DNA of 64,000 bases, taken from assembly GCA_027422505.1 (NCBI GenBank), contig JAPQWV010000329.1, positions 496,001 through 560,000 on the forward strand, written 5' to 3'. Shown one piece after another: positions 41,629 through 54,280 of the stretch. The DNA is from Craterostigma plantagineum. Its lineage: Eukaryota; Streptophyta; Magnoliopsida; Lamiales; Linderniaceae. Under the pieces are notes generated by a model, which was not told the DNA's origin, made no database searches, and saw only the letters and a program-made list of their open reading frames with translations. Position numbers and translations under genes: made by a program. Numbering within the stretch: position 1 is the stretch's first letter; each line of letters begins with the position of its first letter.

Positions 41629-43337
41629 TGAAGATATAAATGTGCCTAAGAGGGGGGTGAATTAGGCTTATAAAAATTTTATGCTTCTTTTCACAAATCC
41701 TAAGTGTAGTAACTTAGATATGCCTACTAATGTTTGTGATGAGTATGCCTGATATATCCTAGTACCGTAGGATGTGTGTCGGGTCTGTCTCACAGCTATA
41801 AAGGAATAACTGAAAAGTAAATGCGAGACAGGATTTTTATATAGGTTATATCTCCAACTGGGGTTTACTCCTCTCCTTGGGATTTGCTTCCCAAGAGTTT
41901 AACCAATCACTATAATGCACCGTAGCTGGTTACAAAACTGATTGGTTAGCCCAATGCACAACCGAAACAAGTCGTACACTAGTCACTACTAGGTTACCAC
42001 ACGTCGAGTTTTGTTCCTCGGAATCTCCTTGATCCCGACAGACACAGCTCGCTATCGAAGGGCCCCCGAAACTCGTCCTTCTCTTCACGTGTGCATAAAC
42101 GTCGACCTTGCCTCCTTGGTATTGCTCACGTCCGAAGAGAACACGTCCGAAGACAGAATATATGGAGGGGATGATGGAATATCAGATGAATCACTCGCTC
42201 AGTGATGGAACCGCAAGTTAACGCTCAGTAAGGCAGAAAGCTATCGCAAATGGAAGGCTCAGGAATCTCTTAGTATCTTTCTGCTCAAATATTTCTTGTA
42301 GGCTTATATTCGCAAATTTCTTGATTTTCGAAAATATGAAGTGTAGCATGTATATAAACCTTTTAGATCAGCACTTCACATGGAAAATCATATCATATAA
42401 TAATCACCAAATCAAGCATAGTTTCCATGCAAATTTCGAAGTCAACATGCCATATAAAATCATGCTTTTTAATAAATCATCACAACGGTCATATCACATT
42501 AAAGCATGATTATTTTCCATATAAGAGCTCATTTAAGCATGAATATATTCCATATAAAGATCCAAATTCGTTCTCATGGATATTCAATCACTTCGCATAT
42601 ATTTACCATATCAGGATTTTCCATAAGTGATTCCCTGCTGTCTGTTTCTAGTGTAAGTCAATCCAAATTAACTTTCCAAATATAGCACACATGATAGCAT
42701 CATACCAGCACGTTTTCCATGTACAACTCATAGTATTATATCAATATAATTACCATGTTTAGCACGCAAATCAGATCAGAACACACTTAATTCGATTTAT
42801 CAAATCATGGCGGAACTTTCCTTATTTCAGAGATCACATCCGTTTATGGCACACAGCATATAATAGCATTTTATCCACAAAGTCAACCAAATCGAATCTT
42901 CCCTAAATATAATATTCTAATCAGCATAAGGAAAGATATTAATTCAATATTGCACATTAAATTCAGTGGAAGGCATGGAAAAATCGTATATGTGATTCTC
43001 GTCCAGGAATAATCAAGTATCACGGGTATATCACTTTTCATATATAAACAGCATATTTTCCATATATAGCTCAACAGGATATTTCATGCGTAATTTCCAT
43101 ATATAGCACAGAACGATATATCCTATCTCATGGACTGTCTATAACATGGGATCACCTAGTTTCACGAAATCATCACAGAATCACATGCAACTCAAATATT
43201 CAACACTTTAACGGTTCGTAGCTCATAACCAATGCATGGTCGAATATTGTCATGTTCTTTAGACATTATATTGATCACAAATCGAATTGCTTAATTTTAT
43301 AGACCTAACGTCATTACAATTACATTGTCCATCAAAA
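41629..43337 (-). repeat. SIRE-like Copia LTR shared by C and E, copy 2
   Basis: The complete PBS-side end TGAAGATATAAATG is present; the other end lacks the last 34 bp, replaced by the chimeric insert. One side is bordered by a PBS and the other by the 3' UTR, extra ORF and pol of element E, so a single LTR served as the 5' LTR of one element and the 3' LTR of the next. Confidence 0.8.
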
Positions 43338-44210
43338 GGACGAGGAGCTGCCACTCGCTTCAACGGGTAATTCTCTACGGGTTTGACCCGCCCTATTACA
43401 TGTCTATGTGATACTATTCTGATCCGAGCAATGAGGGCAATAAGGGAACCTGGAAAATTTTTGTTTCGCACCGTACCCGGGGACGTGGCGTCTCCGGGAG
43501 ACACCGATTAACCCAACAGGATCATGCGACTATGCATCGATGAAAGAAGTTGAACAAGATTCCATCAAGTACAAGTACCCTCTACCAAGAATAGATGACC
43601 CATTTGACCAATTGCAAGGCACGACCGTGTTTTTGAAGATAGACTTGCGATCGGGATACCACCAATTGAAGATTCGAGAAGAGGATATCCCGAAACCGCG
43701 TTCAGTATAAATTTCTTAACATGAGAGGTAAAGTTAGCTTAGTCACCTAATGGTCCTATCATTCACAATCTTCCACGATGTTCATGTATATCTAATACTG
43801 GTTAATAAACAAACAATCCAATTAAGAAAAGACACGAAAGAAAAACTAAGAAGAAGAAAGGAAGAAGAGCTTCAAGTACGAGCAAAACTCGACCAGCTAA
43901 GAACAAAAACACTCTTCTCTCATGCGACGGCTCGGTTCTCTCTAGTCATCTTTAGAGAACTGATTCTGTGGTACACTGCGAGGTCGGCGTGACGAGCTAG
44001 TGCCATCGACCACCATCGACGAAGTCTTGAAGAAAAAGACGAGGAGCTACCACTCGCTTCAACTGGTAATTCTCTACGAGTTTGACCCGCCCTATTACAT
44101 GGCTATGTGTTACTATTCTTATCCGAGCAACGAGGGCAATAAGGGAACCCTGAAAGTTTTTGTTCCGCACCGTATTCGGGGACGTGGCGTCTTCTGGAGA
44201 CACTGGGCAA
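43338..44210. mobile_element. chimeric B-LTR / Gypsy RT insert, copy 2
   Basis: Equivalent of 16,590-17,466. The final AACCCAACA of the second LTR end is deleted here (CACTGGGCAATGTCC). Confidence 0.6.
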
Positions 44211-44658
44211 TGTCCTAGCGCATATGTCTAAGTGTTCCACAATCACAAAGCAGAGCATATGATATTTCCAAATCACATATGATACATATTTGCTCCTCCA
44301 TCCTAGGTTCAGTTATCTATATGATATATAGAGATATATCATGAATGAATTTGATCCCCCTGTCTAACTGCAGATATCTCATGTCATTTTCAAAGTCATA
44401 TCATGAGTGCAAAATTTTGAAATTACCCGTGAGTGTGATCCCCCTGCCTATGTGCGCATTTTCCAAACATGATTCAAGCAGCAGACAATCATCGCAGCAG
44501 GCACTTATCACTTATCAAGAAATCTCACACATGTTAATTAACGCAGATAAGTATCAGAGTATCACTGTATCAGAGCATATGATCACGCATCGTAGCATAA
44601 AAGCATCACAGATATATTCTAAGATCAGAGCAAATTATTAAGCATCGCAAAAGAGCAT

Positions 44659-44694
<36 letters not shown>

Positions 44695-44938
44695 AGAGAA
44701 AAATATTATATATATGGGTTCCACAAACTTCCCTACACACAACCAACCGTCCAAACTACTACTCCCAAACATTAAAACACTTAGACGTTTAACGCCTAAA
44801 ACTTACCTTACTCCCCCTTCATTATCAAAAAGGAGGGTGGAACACCGAAAAAAACAAACTTGCAGAAAACGAAATAGAAAGGAATATCCTAAGGGCAGCT
44901 AGGATCAGAGCGGAAGGCAACCTATTAGTTTGAAGAGC
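44211..44938 (-). other. 3' UTR of Copia E, copy 2, with expanded CA/TA microsatellite
   Basis: Equivalent of 17,467-18,171. The (CA)n(TA)n tract at 44,659-44,693 is longer than in copy 1. A purine-tract motif lies at 44,812-44,830. Confidence 0.55.
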
Positions 44939-46117
44939 TTTCGGAATCAGCTTATTGGGAAGGGATTTCTTAATCAATTTGGCAAGCTTTGACAATTTCA
45001 GCGACAACTCAGTGTATTGTTCTTTGATCTTGAGGGAGAACTTCTAGCTGTCAGCCTTGATATCGGAGATATCATGGCGTATCACCGAGATTCCTCCTTC
45101 TCGACGCTGTGCTAGTCTGTTGAGTGGCCTCCACTGCCGTTGAGTGGCCTCCATTGTCGTTGAGTGGCCTCCACTGCCGATTTTTCCACTCCACAGGGTC
45201 ATGTTGAGCAGTTTGTGCGGAAAGAAGAAGTCAATGGGTAACTAGTTTAGGGCTTCACCGTCCAAAAACCGAGGCTTACTATGGGTTTTCCAGAGTCTTA
45301 AAGACAACATCGGTGTCAAAATCATCAGCGTAGCACCAGTCCTTCATATCGTAGTGGTAGAAAGGTTCATCGGGAACTCCTAGCATCGCATTAATCTTCT
45401 TAGTGGTCCAGTTGAGTTTGCCTCACAGTACATAGGAGTTGATGCAGATGTGCTCTTTGTGCTCCATATAGTCGAAGTTGGGGTAGAACAACTTAACGGT
45501 CTCTGGGTAGTATGGCTTGTCGATACTAAGGAACTGCTCCCAGCCGAAGTCTTTTAGCCAGGTGATAACTGTTCCTACACCCAACTTGTTAAAAGCAACG
45601 CCACGTCCTCTGGCGATATCTCTGTTGCTGAAGCTTTTGTAGTTGATTCGGGCGCTTTCTTTCAGAAAGGGCTTCAACAGGGATCTCATTTGGTTTGGAC
45701 TGATCAAGAGGTGGTATGTTGGATTCCTTTGGGGTAGGTTCTGGAGATGGCTGAACTTCTTCAAGCGGGGATGGAGATTTCTCAAGAGTTGGTGTCGGGC
45801 TGTTTCTGCGCTTCTGCAGGAATTTCATAGCTTGAAGCAGATTTTTCAGGTTCAAACGATGGAATAGGGGTCTTGGTCGGAGTGAGGCTGGCCTTCTTGC
45901 TTTTCTTCTTCTTCTTTTTGGCAGTTTTGGCAGGAGAGGAAATCCTTTCAGCAGATTTGGCTTTGGAATGGGTTTTCCGAATTGAGGGTAATGAGGGCGA
46001 GACTGGTTCCGGTGATTCTGGAGGAGAGTGGGGCAAGGTTTCATCAGACATGGGCTCTTTTAGCTTGCGGCTTGAGGATTCTGCGGCAACAGCTTTGGAT
46101 CCGGCAGTTTTCTCCAT
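44939..46117 (-). pseudogene. extra ORF of Copia E, copy 2 (internal deletion with triplicated 20-mer)
   Basis: Same gene as 18,172-19,676: the basic N-terminal frame 45,782-46,117, the PxxP frame 45,589-46,044 and the domain frame 45,423-45,785 (NYKSFSNRDIARGRG; here the frame reads on through YPNFDYMEHKEH). About 350 bp covering the IGSGGHSTT-to-coiled-coil region were lost and replaced by three tandem copies of GTTGAGTGGCCTCCACTGCC at 45,119-45,178. The C-terminal coiled coil (SLKLSKLAKLIKKS, 44,950-45,007) remains downstream. Confidence 0.65.
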
Positions 46118-46670
46118 GTTTCAGGGTATGAAGGTTGAAGAGAATTCTGGAGAAGATGATTTGGATTGATGAAGATTGAAAGGCGGTTCTGAGTTTTTAA
46201 GGGAGAGAGTGCCAGTTTATTTTAAGAAGAGATAAGGATAGATTTTAAAATTCAAATTTTGAAATTCAAATGGAAAGAAAGAAATCCAATCAGATCGTCA
46301 GAAATAGCATAGTGATTTGACGGGATCTCATAATTACGGAAAGGATTTGTACAGAGCTGAATAGGAAGGATTGTGAATATCCGAGTTTCCTTAAATAACT
46401 GATTGGCTGAGATGATATCTCTACGAATATCGTAATCACATTCTAAGGAAAATTATGGAGATTCGGAATTCCTAAAATAATATTGATGGCAAAGGAGAGA
46501 TCTTATGCAGGAACAACTACAAATCTTTTTCTAAAAAGCCAAACTCGCACTTAAGGATAAGGATTATAAGATCCGAAAATAATATAGGGCTGAAAGAGTA
46601 TCCTAGAGTATGATAACTATGAATTTCTACCTAAAATAGTATAATCTAAAGTAAATGGCAGAATTCGGCA

Positions 46671-46913
46671 GATTTAATAACTTTATTTAGCTCGATGATT
46701 CCCAATCGAACACGGATGTCGCAATATCTTGCCTCAATTAGGGGTTTCGTGAAGATATCACTGAGCTAATCATTTGTTCCTACAAATTCCACACTGATAT
46801 TCCCCTTCTGAACATGGTCTCGTATAAAATGATGTTTAACCTCTATATGCTTAGTACGCGAATGATGTACGGGATTCTTAGTAATGCTAATGCACTAGTG
46901 CTATCACATAGAA
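46671..46913 (-). pseudogene. Copia E RNase H C-terminus, copy 2
   Basis: Equivalent of 20,230-20,472; it ends in the TSD TAGAA at 46,909-46,913. The spacer 46,118-46,670 before it has no gene. Confidence 0.75.
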
Positions 46914-49078
46914 TGTAACGACCCGACTTCCTAGATACGTATTTTGGCGGATTTTCGCAGCGTAAGCAGCGGAAAGCCCATTTAATTAAAACTTTTAAAA
47001 CATAATAGTATAAATATGTTCAATGTCTAAATCCATAAGTCCAAACACAAACACATTTTTATTTATTGACTCGAAGCCCAAGAAGTACACGCCCAAATTT
47101 AGAAACACAAAACATAAACTCGTTCCACAGGTCGCGTCCCATGTACTGCGCCGCCCTCAAAAGTCCGTGGAGTCACCCCCACCAGCCGCCTTACCTACAC
47201 ACGTAAACCCTGAGCTTTTGCCCAGTAGATGAAAATATGCATGAATGCAAATGCTCTCACATCTCAAACCCGGCACCTCACAAATGCACGCTCGACATCT
47301 CATACGCTAGTTCCTATTTCAACTCTTAACTCATAAATAGGGCCCTAGGCTAGACTCGAAATCCACGCATAAAATGTCATATAATGTCATGATAGTACGG
47401 CCCCATCTCGGTCTCAACCGTAACTATAACAATGACAAGTGGTAACGGCCCCATCTCGGTCTCAACCGCACCTTATTGACAAGCGGCCCCATCTGGGTCT
47501 CAACCGCAAGCGCTTCAGCGAATCGTATCCTGACAACTAACATCGATCACTTTGCCCCACTCATCTACACTACCGTGACCCCACACGATTATAACTCCTC
47601 TCGTACCACGTGTATGCAAATGACATGCAAATAAAATGCAACATATCACCACGCAACATATAAAATGTAATGTATCGGCCCGAGGTATTAGCTCGGCCCG
47701 ATCTCGAAAATCCTCATACACCAAATAATTCGGGCCCGAAGCCCGCGTTCCGATTTTTATCGGCCCGAAATCTTAACCACCAAAAGTCTCTCCGGAATTT
47801 CACTAAGAGTTACCAAAATTTAATCATTTTCAATTTAAGACCCTAATTTCACAATTGGTCCATATTTTAATATATTTTCAAATTCTAACGTCCAATCTCA
47901 AAATATCACTTAAGTTCCCAATTTAAAAATATATTTCTGAATTTTACATTTAAAAACACCAAAATTTCATAATTTACTTTTTAGGACCCGAAAGTTTTCC
48001 TAAGCTTCAGATCTACCCGAATCTTTAAAAATTTCAGATCTGCCCCAAAATCTTTATATTTCTTTAAAAATCTACCTTGTTCGGAACTTTACAACACAGA
48101 CTCCCTGAATTTTGTAAAATTTCGATTAAGTCCTAAAATTTTAAAAATAACTATTTTATACGGCTGTTTTGCGACAGTTTCGGATTTCTCAATGATCACA
48201 AGGTAAACGATGTCCGATGGACTTGAAATTTTAACCACAGATAAAGGACTTACATAACATGATTCTGTCCAAAGGGATTTCTAGTCTGAGGTCTAGATTG
48301 TGAGATATGAATTTTTGAACCTCTTGGGCGAAATGGATAAATAAAACCCTAGAAAACACTAATCCTCCCCAAGTTTTGTTCTATCCTCTTAACCACAATT
48401 CCTCTAACTCTATTCTTATTTTTCATAAACCTAAACTTCATAAAGATTAAGGTATTAAGCTGGCCGAATTTTAGCATGTAAGCATCATCACGAAAATCAT
48501 ACAAGAAATTCACGTTTAGCACATAAACACGTATAAATTCGAAAGAGATCATGCAATCACGTAAAATTCACGGATTCAAAACTTGTTTACGTGCGTAGGT
48601 GATCTTCACCTACCTTAAATTCCGAAGATAACTACATAACGGGTTGTTTCGATGTGATCCCGACCCTAGAGTTTCGATCCCGAGCTCCCGAAGGTTTTTC
48701 TCCTCCTCTCTTTTCTCCTTCTCTTCTTTCTCCCTTTTTCCTTTCTTTTTCTTTCTCTCCTTTCTTCCTTTTCTCTCTCACTCTCACGCCTCTCCTCTCC
48801 TCTCTTTCTATTCTTTTTAGCTTATTTATTCTTATTTATCTTCATGTAATATTAATTGATTAGGTGTATTAAGTGGTATATTAGTTAGGTTATTTGTCCT
48901 CTTTCCATTATAGAGATCATGGAGGTGGCTTGATTGTTAGATCTTGTCTCCATACTCACATGGATGGATGGAGGTGCATTTATTAAGTCAAAGATCTTGT
49001 TTTATTTACCACACTCACATGGAGGTGAATTGAAATTATTTTATTTATTTTTCCCTTACTTAATTTTAGCCATAATAA

Positions 49079-49121
<43 letters not shown>

Positions 49122-49356
49122 GTTATTATTATTTTATACTATTGGGCCAAAATTCCTAATCACTAATCTATCTCTCTCACATTTGGGCCATTATTCTCCG
49201 TTTGGCCCAAAAGTATTTCGGCCCCTTTTTAAATTATTCGGATCCAATTCTAAATTCTTGGCTCGACACGGAAAGAAATCGGTGTATGTTCGAAATCGAC
49301 TTCACACATTCCAAATATTATTAAAATAATTCCGTATAAATTTTACGGGCATTACA
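46914..49356. repeat. solo Gypsy-type LTR F, copy 2 (TSD TAGAA)
   Basis: Same termini as in copy 1, with TSD at 46,909-46,913 and 49,357-49,361. It is 2,443 bp long, the extra length coming mainly from a (TTA)n microsatellite at 49,079-49,125 where copy 1 has only a few units. Confidence 0.85.
49079..49125. repeat. (TTA)n microsatellite expanded in copy 2
   Basis: About 15 units of TTA, one interrupted by TTG. Copy 1 (about 22,631-22,660) has a short irregular run. The leucine-rich plus-strand frame here is only this repeat. Confidence 0.85.
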
Positions 49357-49839
49357 TAGAATAGGAATTTTGTCATAACCTAACCAAAATTACTAACGGT
49401 TTGTTTCATCAAAAGAACTTGTTGACAACAATTTCCTAACGCAATATATTCAGCTTCCGTTGTGGAGATGGGCGACAGCATTTTGCGTCTACTAGACCAA
49501 GTTACCAGGGAATTTCCAAGTAATTGGCAAGTTCCACTAGTACTTTTCCTATCTTTGCTACAACCGGCATAGTCGGCATCGGAATATCCCATTAATGAGA
49601 ATTCATTCGTATAAGAATACAATAGACAAAAATTCACAGTACCCTTGATATATATAAGTATACGCTTGACTGCTGTCAGTGAGATTCCCTGGAGCAGACT
49701 GATATCTCGAACACATACCAACAACAAACATACTATCAGGGTGACTAGCAGTTAAGTAGAGAAGGCCTCCGATCATATCTCGATATTCTGTTTGATCAAC
49801 TAGTGTACCTGCTTCGTCACTGTCAATTTTGGTGGACTG
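49357..49839 (-). pseudogene. Copia E RT/RNase H middle part, copy 2
   Basis: Equivalent of 22,880-23,361, with the DADYAGC and STTEAEYIALGNCCQQ motifs. It ends in GACTG (49,835-49,839), the TSD half of LTR G; the gene resumes at 61,181. Confidence 0.8.
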
Positions 49840-49841
49840 TG

Positions 49842-52468
49842 AGTGGCGCCCCTGACTTCCACCACCCATTCTTAGTACTAAACCATGTGACTGCGTGTGA
49901 TATAAATGAAATCTACATACGAAAACGCGTACAAAACTTTTTCTTTTATATAAAGGAAACCTTTCTGTACAATACAAAATATTCATAGGACATAAATACA
50001 AGGTAGAGTGCGCATGCGTGTTCAAAATAATCTATTGGCCCGCCACTCAGGTCGCATCCATGTACATACTGCCACCACAAAAGTCCTCCGGAAGCTTCAA
50101 AAATTGGCCTCGCCTTCGTAAAGATCACATACCATGATCCCATGAACCTATAATACATAAATTCGTGGAGTGAGCTTATAAAGCTCAGTAAGTGAAAGCC
50201 ATGCATGCCATGCACGTGTCCTAATTTGCAAAGGCATCCGCGCCAATGCTCTCATATTTTCCTTGTCTTGTCTTGTCATGGAAGGCCCTCGGCTATCTTG
50301 CTATGCACCATCATGGAGCTCGAATCCACAAGGGATAAATAATCATATAAGTGGCAATACCCACTCAAGGGAGGCTAACCCTAGGGCGCATTTTCTGTCC
50401 CAAGGTGGTTTCATACGCCAGGCGGACACTTCACACTGGTAGCCTAATCTGAGTAGTCAACACCAGAGATACCCTCGATGTCACTTACTCCCTCAGCTCG
50501 CACCCTCCAGGTTTCACGATTCGCCATGAGGGCATTAGCCCTAAAATCATGTCTTGTCTTGTACATGTCATGTCTTGACGGTAGCGCCCTACGACATCAC
50601 CATGGTAGCATAGAAGAGCCGTGACTCAACTATCAGTCGACATCAAACGCCCATATCGGCGAATCTTTATCGCTCTCAGGCGATCATAATTATGCACGCG
50701 CTCATATCATGCCTTTCGTTCTAAACTTGCGTGCATATGCTCATGACATGAATATGCGTGTATGCCATCATGTCATGTAATTAAATCAATGCGCATCATG
50801 TAACACAAATAATTCAAGTAGGAATCAAATAATATCATAGAAACACATAACACATAATTTCATGCACATCCAATTATGTGTTGTAGTTGGGACTTCCACT
50901 TACCTGGTACTCCTTAGCTATTTAATTTAGCGTACTGTAAATCGCTAATCTTCGAACCCTAAGTATGGAAACATAAAATCAGGGTTTGTTAGTCTAGTTA
51001 TCATTTCACGAAATTGGCATAATTTGAAAACCCTAGTTGGACTTCTATAAATTTCGAAACCCTAAAATTTCGAACTTTAACTTAAACTGAGAAGTACCAT
51101 ATCAGAGATAGATCTCGACATAAAATAAAAATGGGTCTTGACATAAATCTTGAGATAAATGTCGAGCTTGATGTCGAGATCTGACATAAATTTCGAGGTT
51201 AGCATGATGTCGACATGGATTTCGAGATACATTATAGAATGAATCTCGACATGTTTCTTGGGATAAATCTCGAGTGGAATTGTGAAATGCTATTAATATA
51301 AATCTCGGCATGTTGATAAATCACGAGCTTTAAAGTCATCGAGATTCATGGATGTTGAGCTCTTACACCAAATGTCGAGATATTATGTAGAATTTTGAAG
51401 TCAATATCACGCATGGATTTCGATGTTCATTGTAAGAATACATCTCGACATAAATTAAGATGGACCTCGAGCTGCTTTGCTAGTTAAATCTTGATATGCT
51501 TTCGAGATGTATACTGAGATAATAAACAAATATATCGAGCTGTATATTGGAATTATAAACAAGGATTTCGAGACTAATTATGGTATTTCGATACCAACAT
51601 CAAGATAGATCTCGAGTTTCATTTTGAGTTTTCATCCAACTGAAAATCACATCTCTCAATCATCAATTGATATATTCCCCTATAACCATATGCCTATCAA
51701 CTGAACTTCCACTAGTTTAACATTGAGAACCTGATATCGAAATCCTAAATCAGTATCTACGATTAAAGTTCCCTACAAGACATGTTAAACCCTAAAATCA
51801 TTAGTAGTTAAAACCCTAATTCTTTCCAACCCTAACACTTAATAATTTTCACTAAACACGTTAATATATGAGACAAGCATACAAAACTATCAAAATAATC
51901 TATACCTTTTTAGCTGAGTAACGAGTTCTGCTTGAGATCTTTTCGACTTCTTCTTTTCTTCTTTTTGTGTTTCCGTTAATTCCTTGGTAGTGAACTTAAG
52001 ATAAGCATGTCATCTTTTATTACCCCTTGCGTGTTACTTTAGCCAAATTTCGTTGGCTTCTCTTTTTTTTATCAATTATCTAGTTTAACTTCTTAAGTAA
52101 TATTCTCATAATATTATATACTATATATACTGCCTTGTAGCTAGGAATTTAATTTCATTAATTGGTACACAACACTATCTCGAGAAGCATAGCCTTCGAG
52201 ATTCAAAGATCTCGAGGTCTCAAGGTTTCGTGATATAAAATTTCGAGATCCTCCTATCCGACATTGTTATTAAATTCGAATCAACTTCCTCTCAAAATTA
52301 TAAATCTCGAGACATTTAAGATTTCGAACATCTAATCCTTCTAATAACATCTAATATGTAATCACGTTGGCACATAAAATCATAAAACATATTCCATGCA
52401 TTCACGTAAGTCACATAATATGGATGCATATTGATTGGCCGGCTTACTTACGGGGCTCGGGTATTACA
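49842..52468 (-). repeat. left (3') LTR of Gypsy A, copy 2
   Basis: Preceded by TSD CTGTG (49,837-49,841), it runs AGTGGCGCC...GGGTATTACA. The TCTCGAGA-type array lies at about 51,105-51,640. Confidence 0.85.
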
Positions 52469-52501
52469 ACCAATCCCCTTAGAAGGGATTCGTCCCCGAA
52501 A

Positions 52502-53098
52502 TCAGGTAGGGAAAAATAACTCAGGGTAGCGGTTTCTCATGTCATCTTCCTGTTCCCATGTAGCTTCCTTGGTGGACTGATTCTGCCATAATACTTTGAC
52601 TAACGAAATCTCTTTATTCCGTAATCGTTTCACATCATACACTAGGATTTCCACTGGCTTTTCCTCGTAACTCAAATCTGGCTTGAGCTGTTGATGAAGA
52701 TTTTCGGTGTTCAACACATGGCTTGGATCTGCGACGTGTTTTCGCAACGTCAAGACGTGAAAAACATCATGTACTTGAGCTAACGAGGCTGGTAATTCGA
52801 GTTGTGCTACTTCGCCAACTCTTCTGAGGATTCGAAACGGTCCTATGTAACGCGGACTTAACTTGCCCTTTTTCCCGAACCGCTTTACGCCTTTCATCGG
52901 GGATACTTCGAGAAATACATAATCCTCTGTTTCAAATTCTAGTGGTCTATGCCTTTGGTCTGCATCGCTTTTCTGTCTACTTTGGGCCGTTTTCATCCGT
53001 TCACGTACCTTTGATATTGCTTCCGTCATTTCTGCACTAGCTCGGGCCCTAGTATCGCCCGTTCTCCAACTTCGTCCCAGTGAATTGGGGATCTGCAT
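52502..53098 (-). pseudogene. Gypsy A integrase C-terminus with complete chromodomain, copy 2
   Basis: The 198-codon frame carries the GPY/F-like LSPRYIGPFRILRRVGEVAQ block (one His lost) and a full C-terminal chromodomain: EEKPVEILVYDVKRLRNKEI, LVKVLWQNQ, EATWEQEDDMRNRYPELF. It is open to its natural stop next to the polypurine tract, while copy 1 has a TGA in the middle. It is cut off from the integrase core by a frameshift at about 53,090, so it is still a pseudogene. This module is what assigns element A to the Tekay/Del chromoviruses. Confidence 0.9.
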
Positions 53099-54039
53099 TT
53101 GTATCCGTATAACGCTTCATATGGAGCCATTCCGATCATTGCATGAAAGCTGTTGTTGTATGAGAATTCAATCAAAGGAAGGTATCGGCTCCAATTTCCT
53201 TTTAAGTCGAGCACGGAGGCTCTTAGCATGTCTTCCAACATCTGGATTGTTCGTTCAGACTGCCCGTCTGTCTGGGGATGGTAGGCAGTACTGAAGATAA
53301 CTTGGTTCCCATGGCCTTCTGCAAACTCGTCCAGAACTGGGATAAGAACCTCGAATCACGATCGGAAATAATCGAGATTGGAACTCCAAAAGTCGTACTA
53401 TTTCTTGAATATACAGTTCCGCGTATCATTCCATTGAGAATGTCGAACTGATAGGTAGAAAGTGGGCAGACTTGGTCAACCTATCAACGATGACCCATAT
53501 AGCGTTGTGGCCTTTCACGGTCTTAGGCAGGCCGACGACGAAGTCCATCGTAATGTGATTCCACTTCCATTCAGGTACTGGTAGGGATTGCAAAGTTCCT
53601 GCCGGTCGTTGATGCTCTGCTTAATTTGTTGACACGTCAGGCATTGGCTTACGAAGGTTGCGATTTCTCTTTTCATCCCTGGCCACCAAAAATGGCTTCG
53701 GAGATCTCTGTACATCTTCATCGCTCCCAGGTGGATAGAATAAACGGTGGTATGGGCTTCCGTCATGACAGTCTTTCGAAGTTCGGTGTCGTTAGGAACA
53801 TATAGACGTTTTCTATAGTATAAGGTTCGGTCATCTCGTATGGTAAAGTCTGCTGATCTTTGTTCCATTGACGCTTCTTTGATTTTTAGATATAACTCGT
53901 CATTCTTCCGTGCCTTCGTAATCTGCTCCATCATTGTGGGTCGAAGTGTTAACGCTGCAAGTCTTGTCTCAATCTCGCCCATTTGTATCACTTCTACTTC
54001 AAGCCTTTGTAATTCTGTATTTACAGTCTTACGGCTCAA
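53026..54039 (-). pseudogene. Gypsy A integrase, copy 2
   Basis: Frames 53,515-54,039 (zinc-finger [10 protein letters not shown]), 53,223-53,429 ([14 protein letters not shown]) and 53,026-53,241 ([20 protein letters not shown], with the catalytic Glu region YNNS followed by the conserved YGYKCRSP). Frameshifts fall between the three. Spacing and motif order match copy 1 at 26,599-27,588. Confidence 0.85.
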
Positions 54040-54280
54040 CGCATCTGCGACAGAACAAATTCGGAAGTCGATTGATTCTGATCACTCATTGATTCGTCTG
54101 GTATCTAAGTATATGATTCATTTAGAAGTTAGTTTACTAGACCGAAAATTTATGACGGTTTCCCCGGATGGTAGCAAATCACGCAGTCATAATCTTTGAC
54201 TAACTCAAGCCATCGTCGTTGTCTCATATTTAGCTCCTTCTGAGTGAAGAAGTATTTGAAACTCTTGTGGTCAGTGAAAA

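Noticed and set aside
48934..49329. 131-aa plus-strand frame with a long leucine run
   Set aside because: The leucines are translation of the (TTA)n microsatellite; copy 1 has no such frame.
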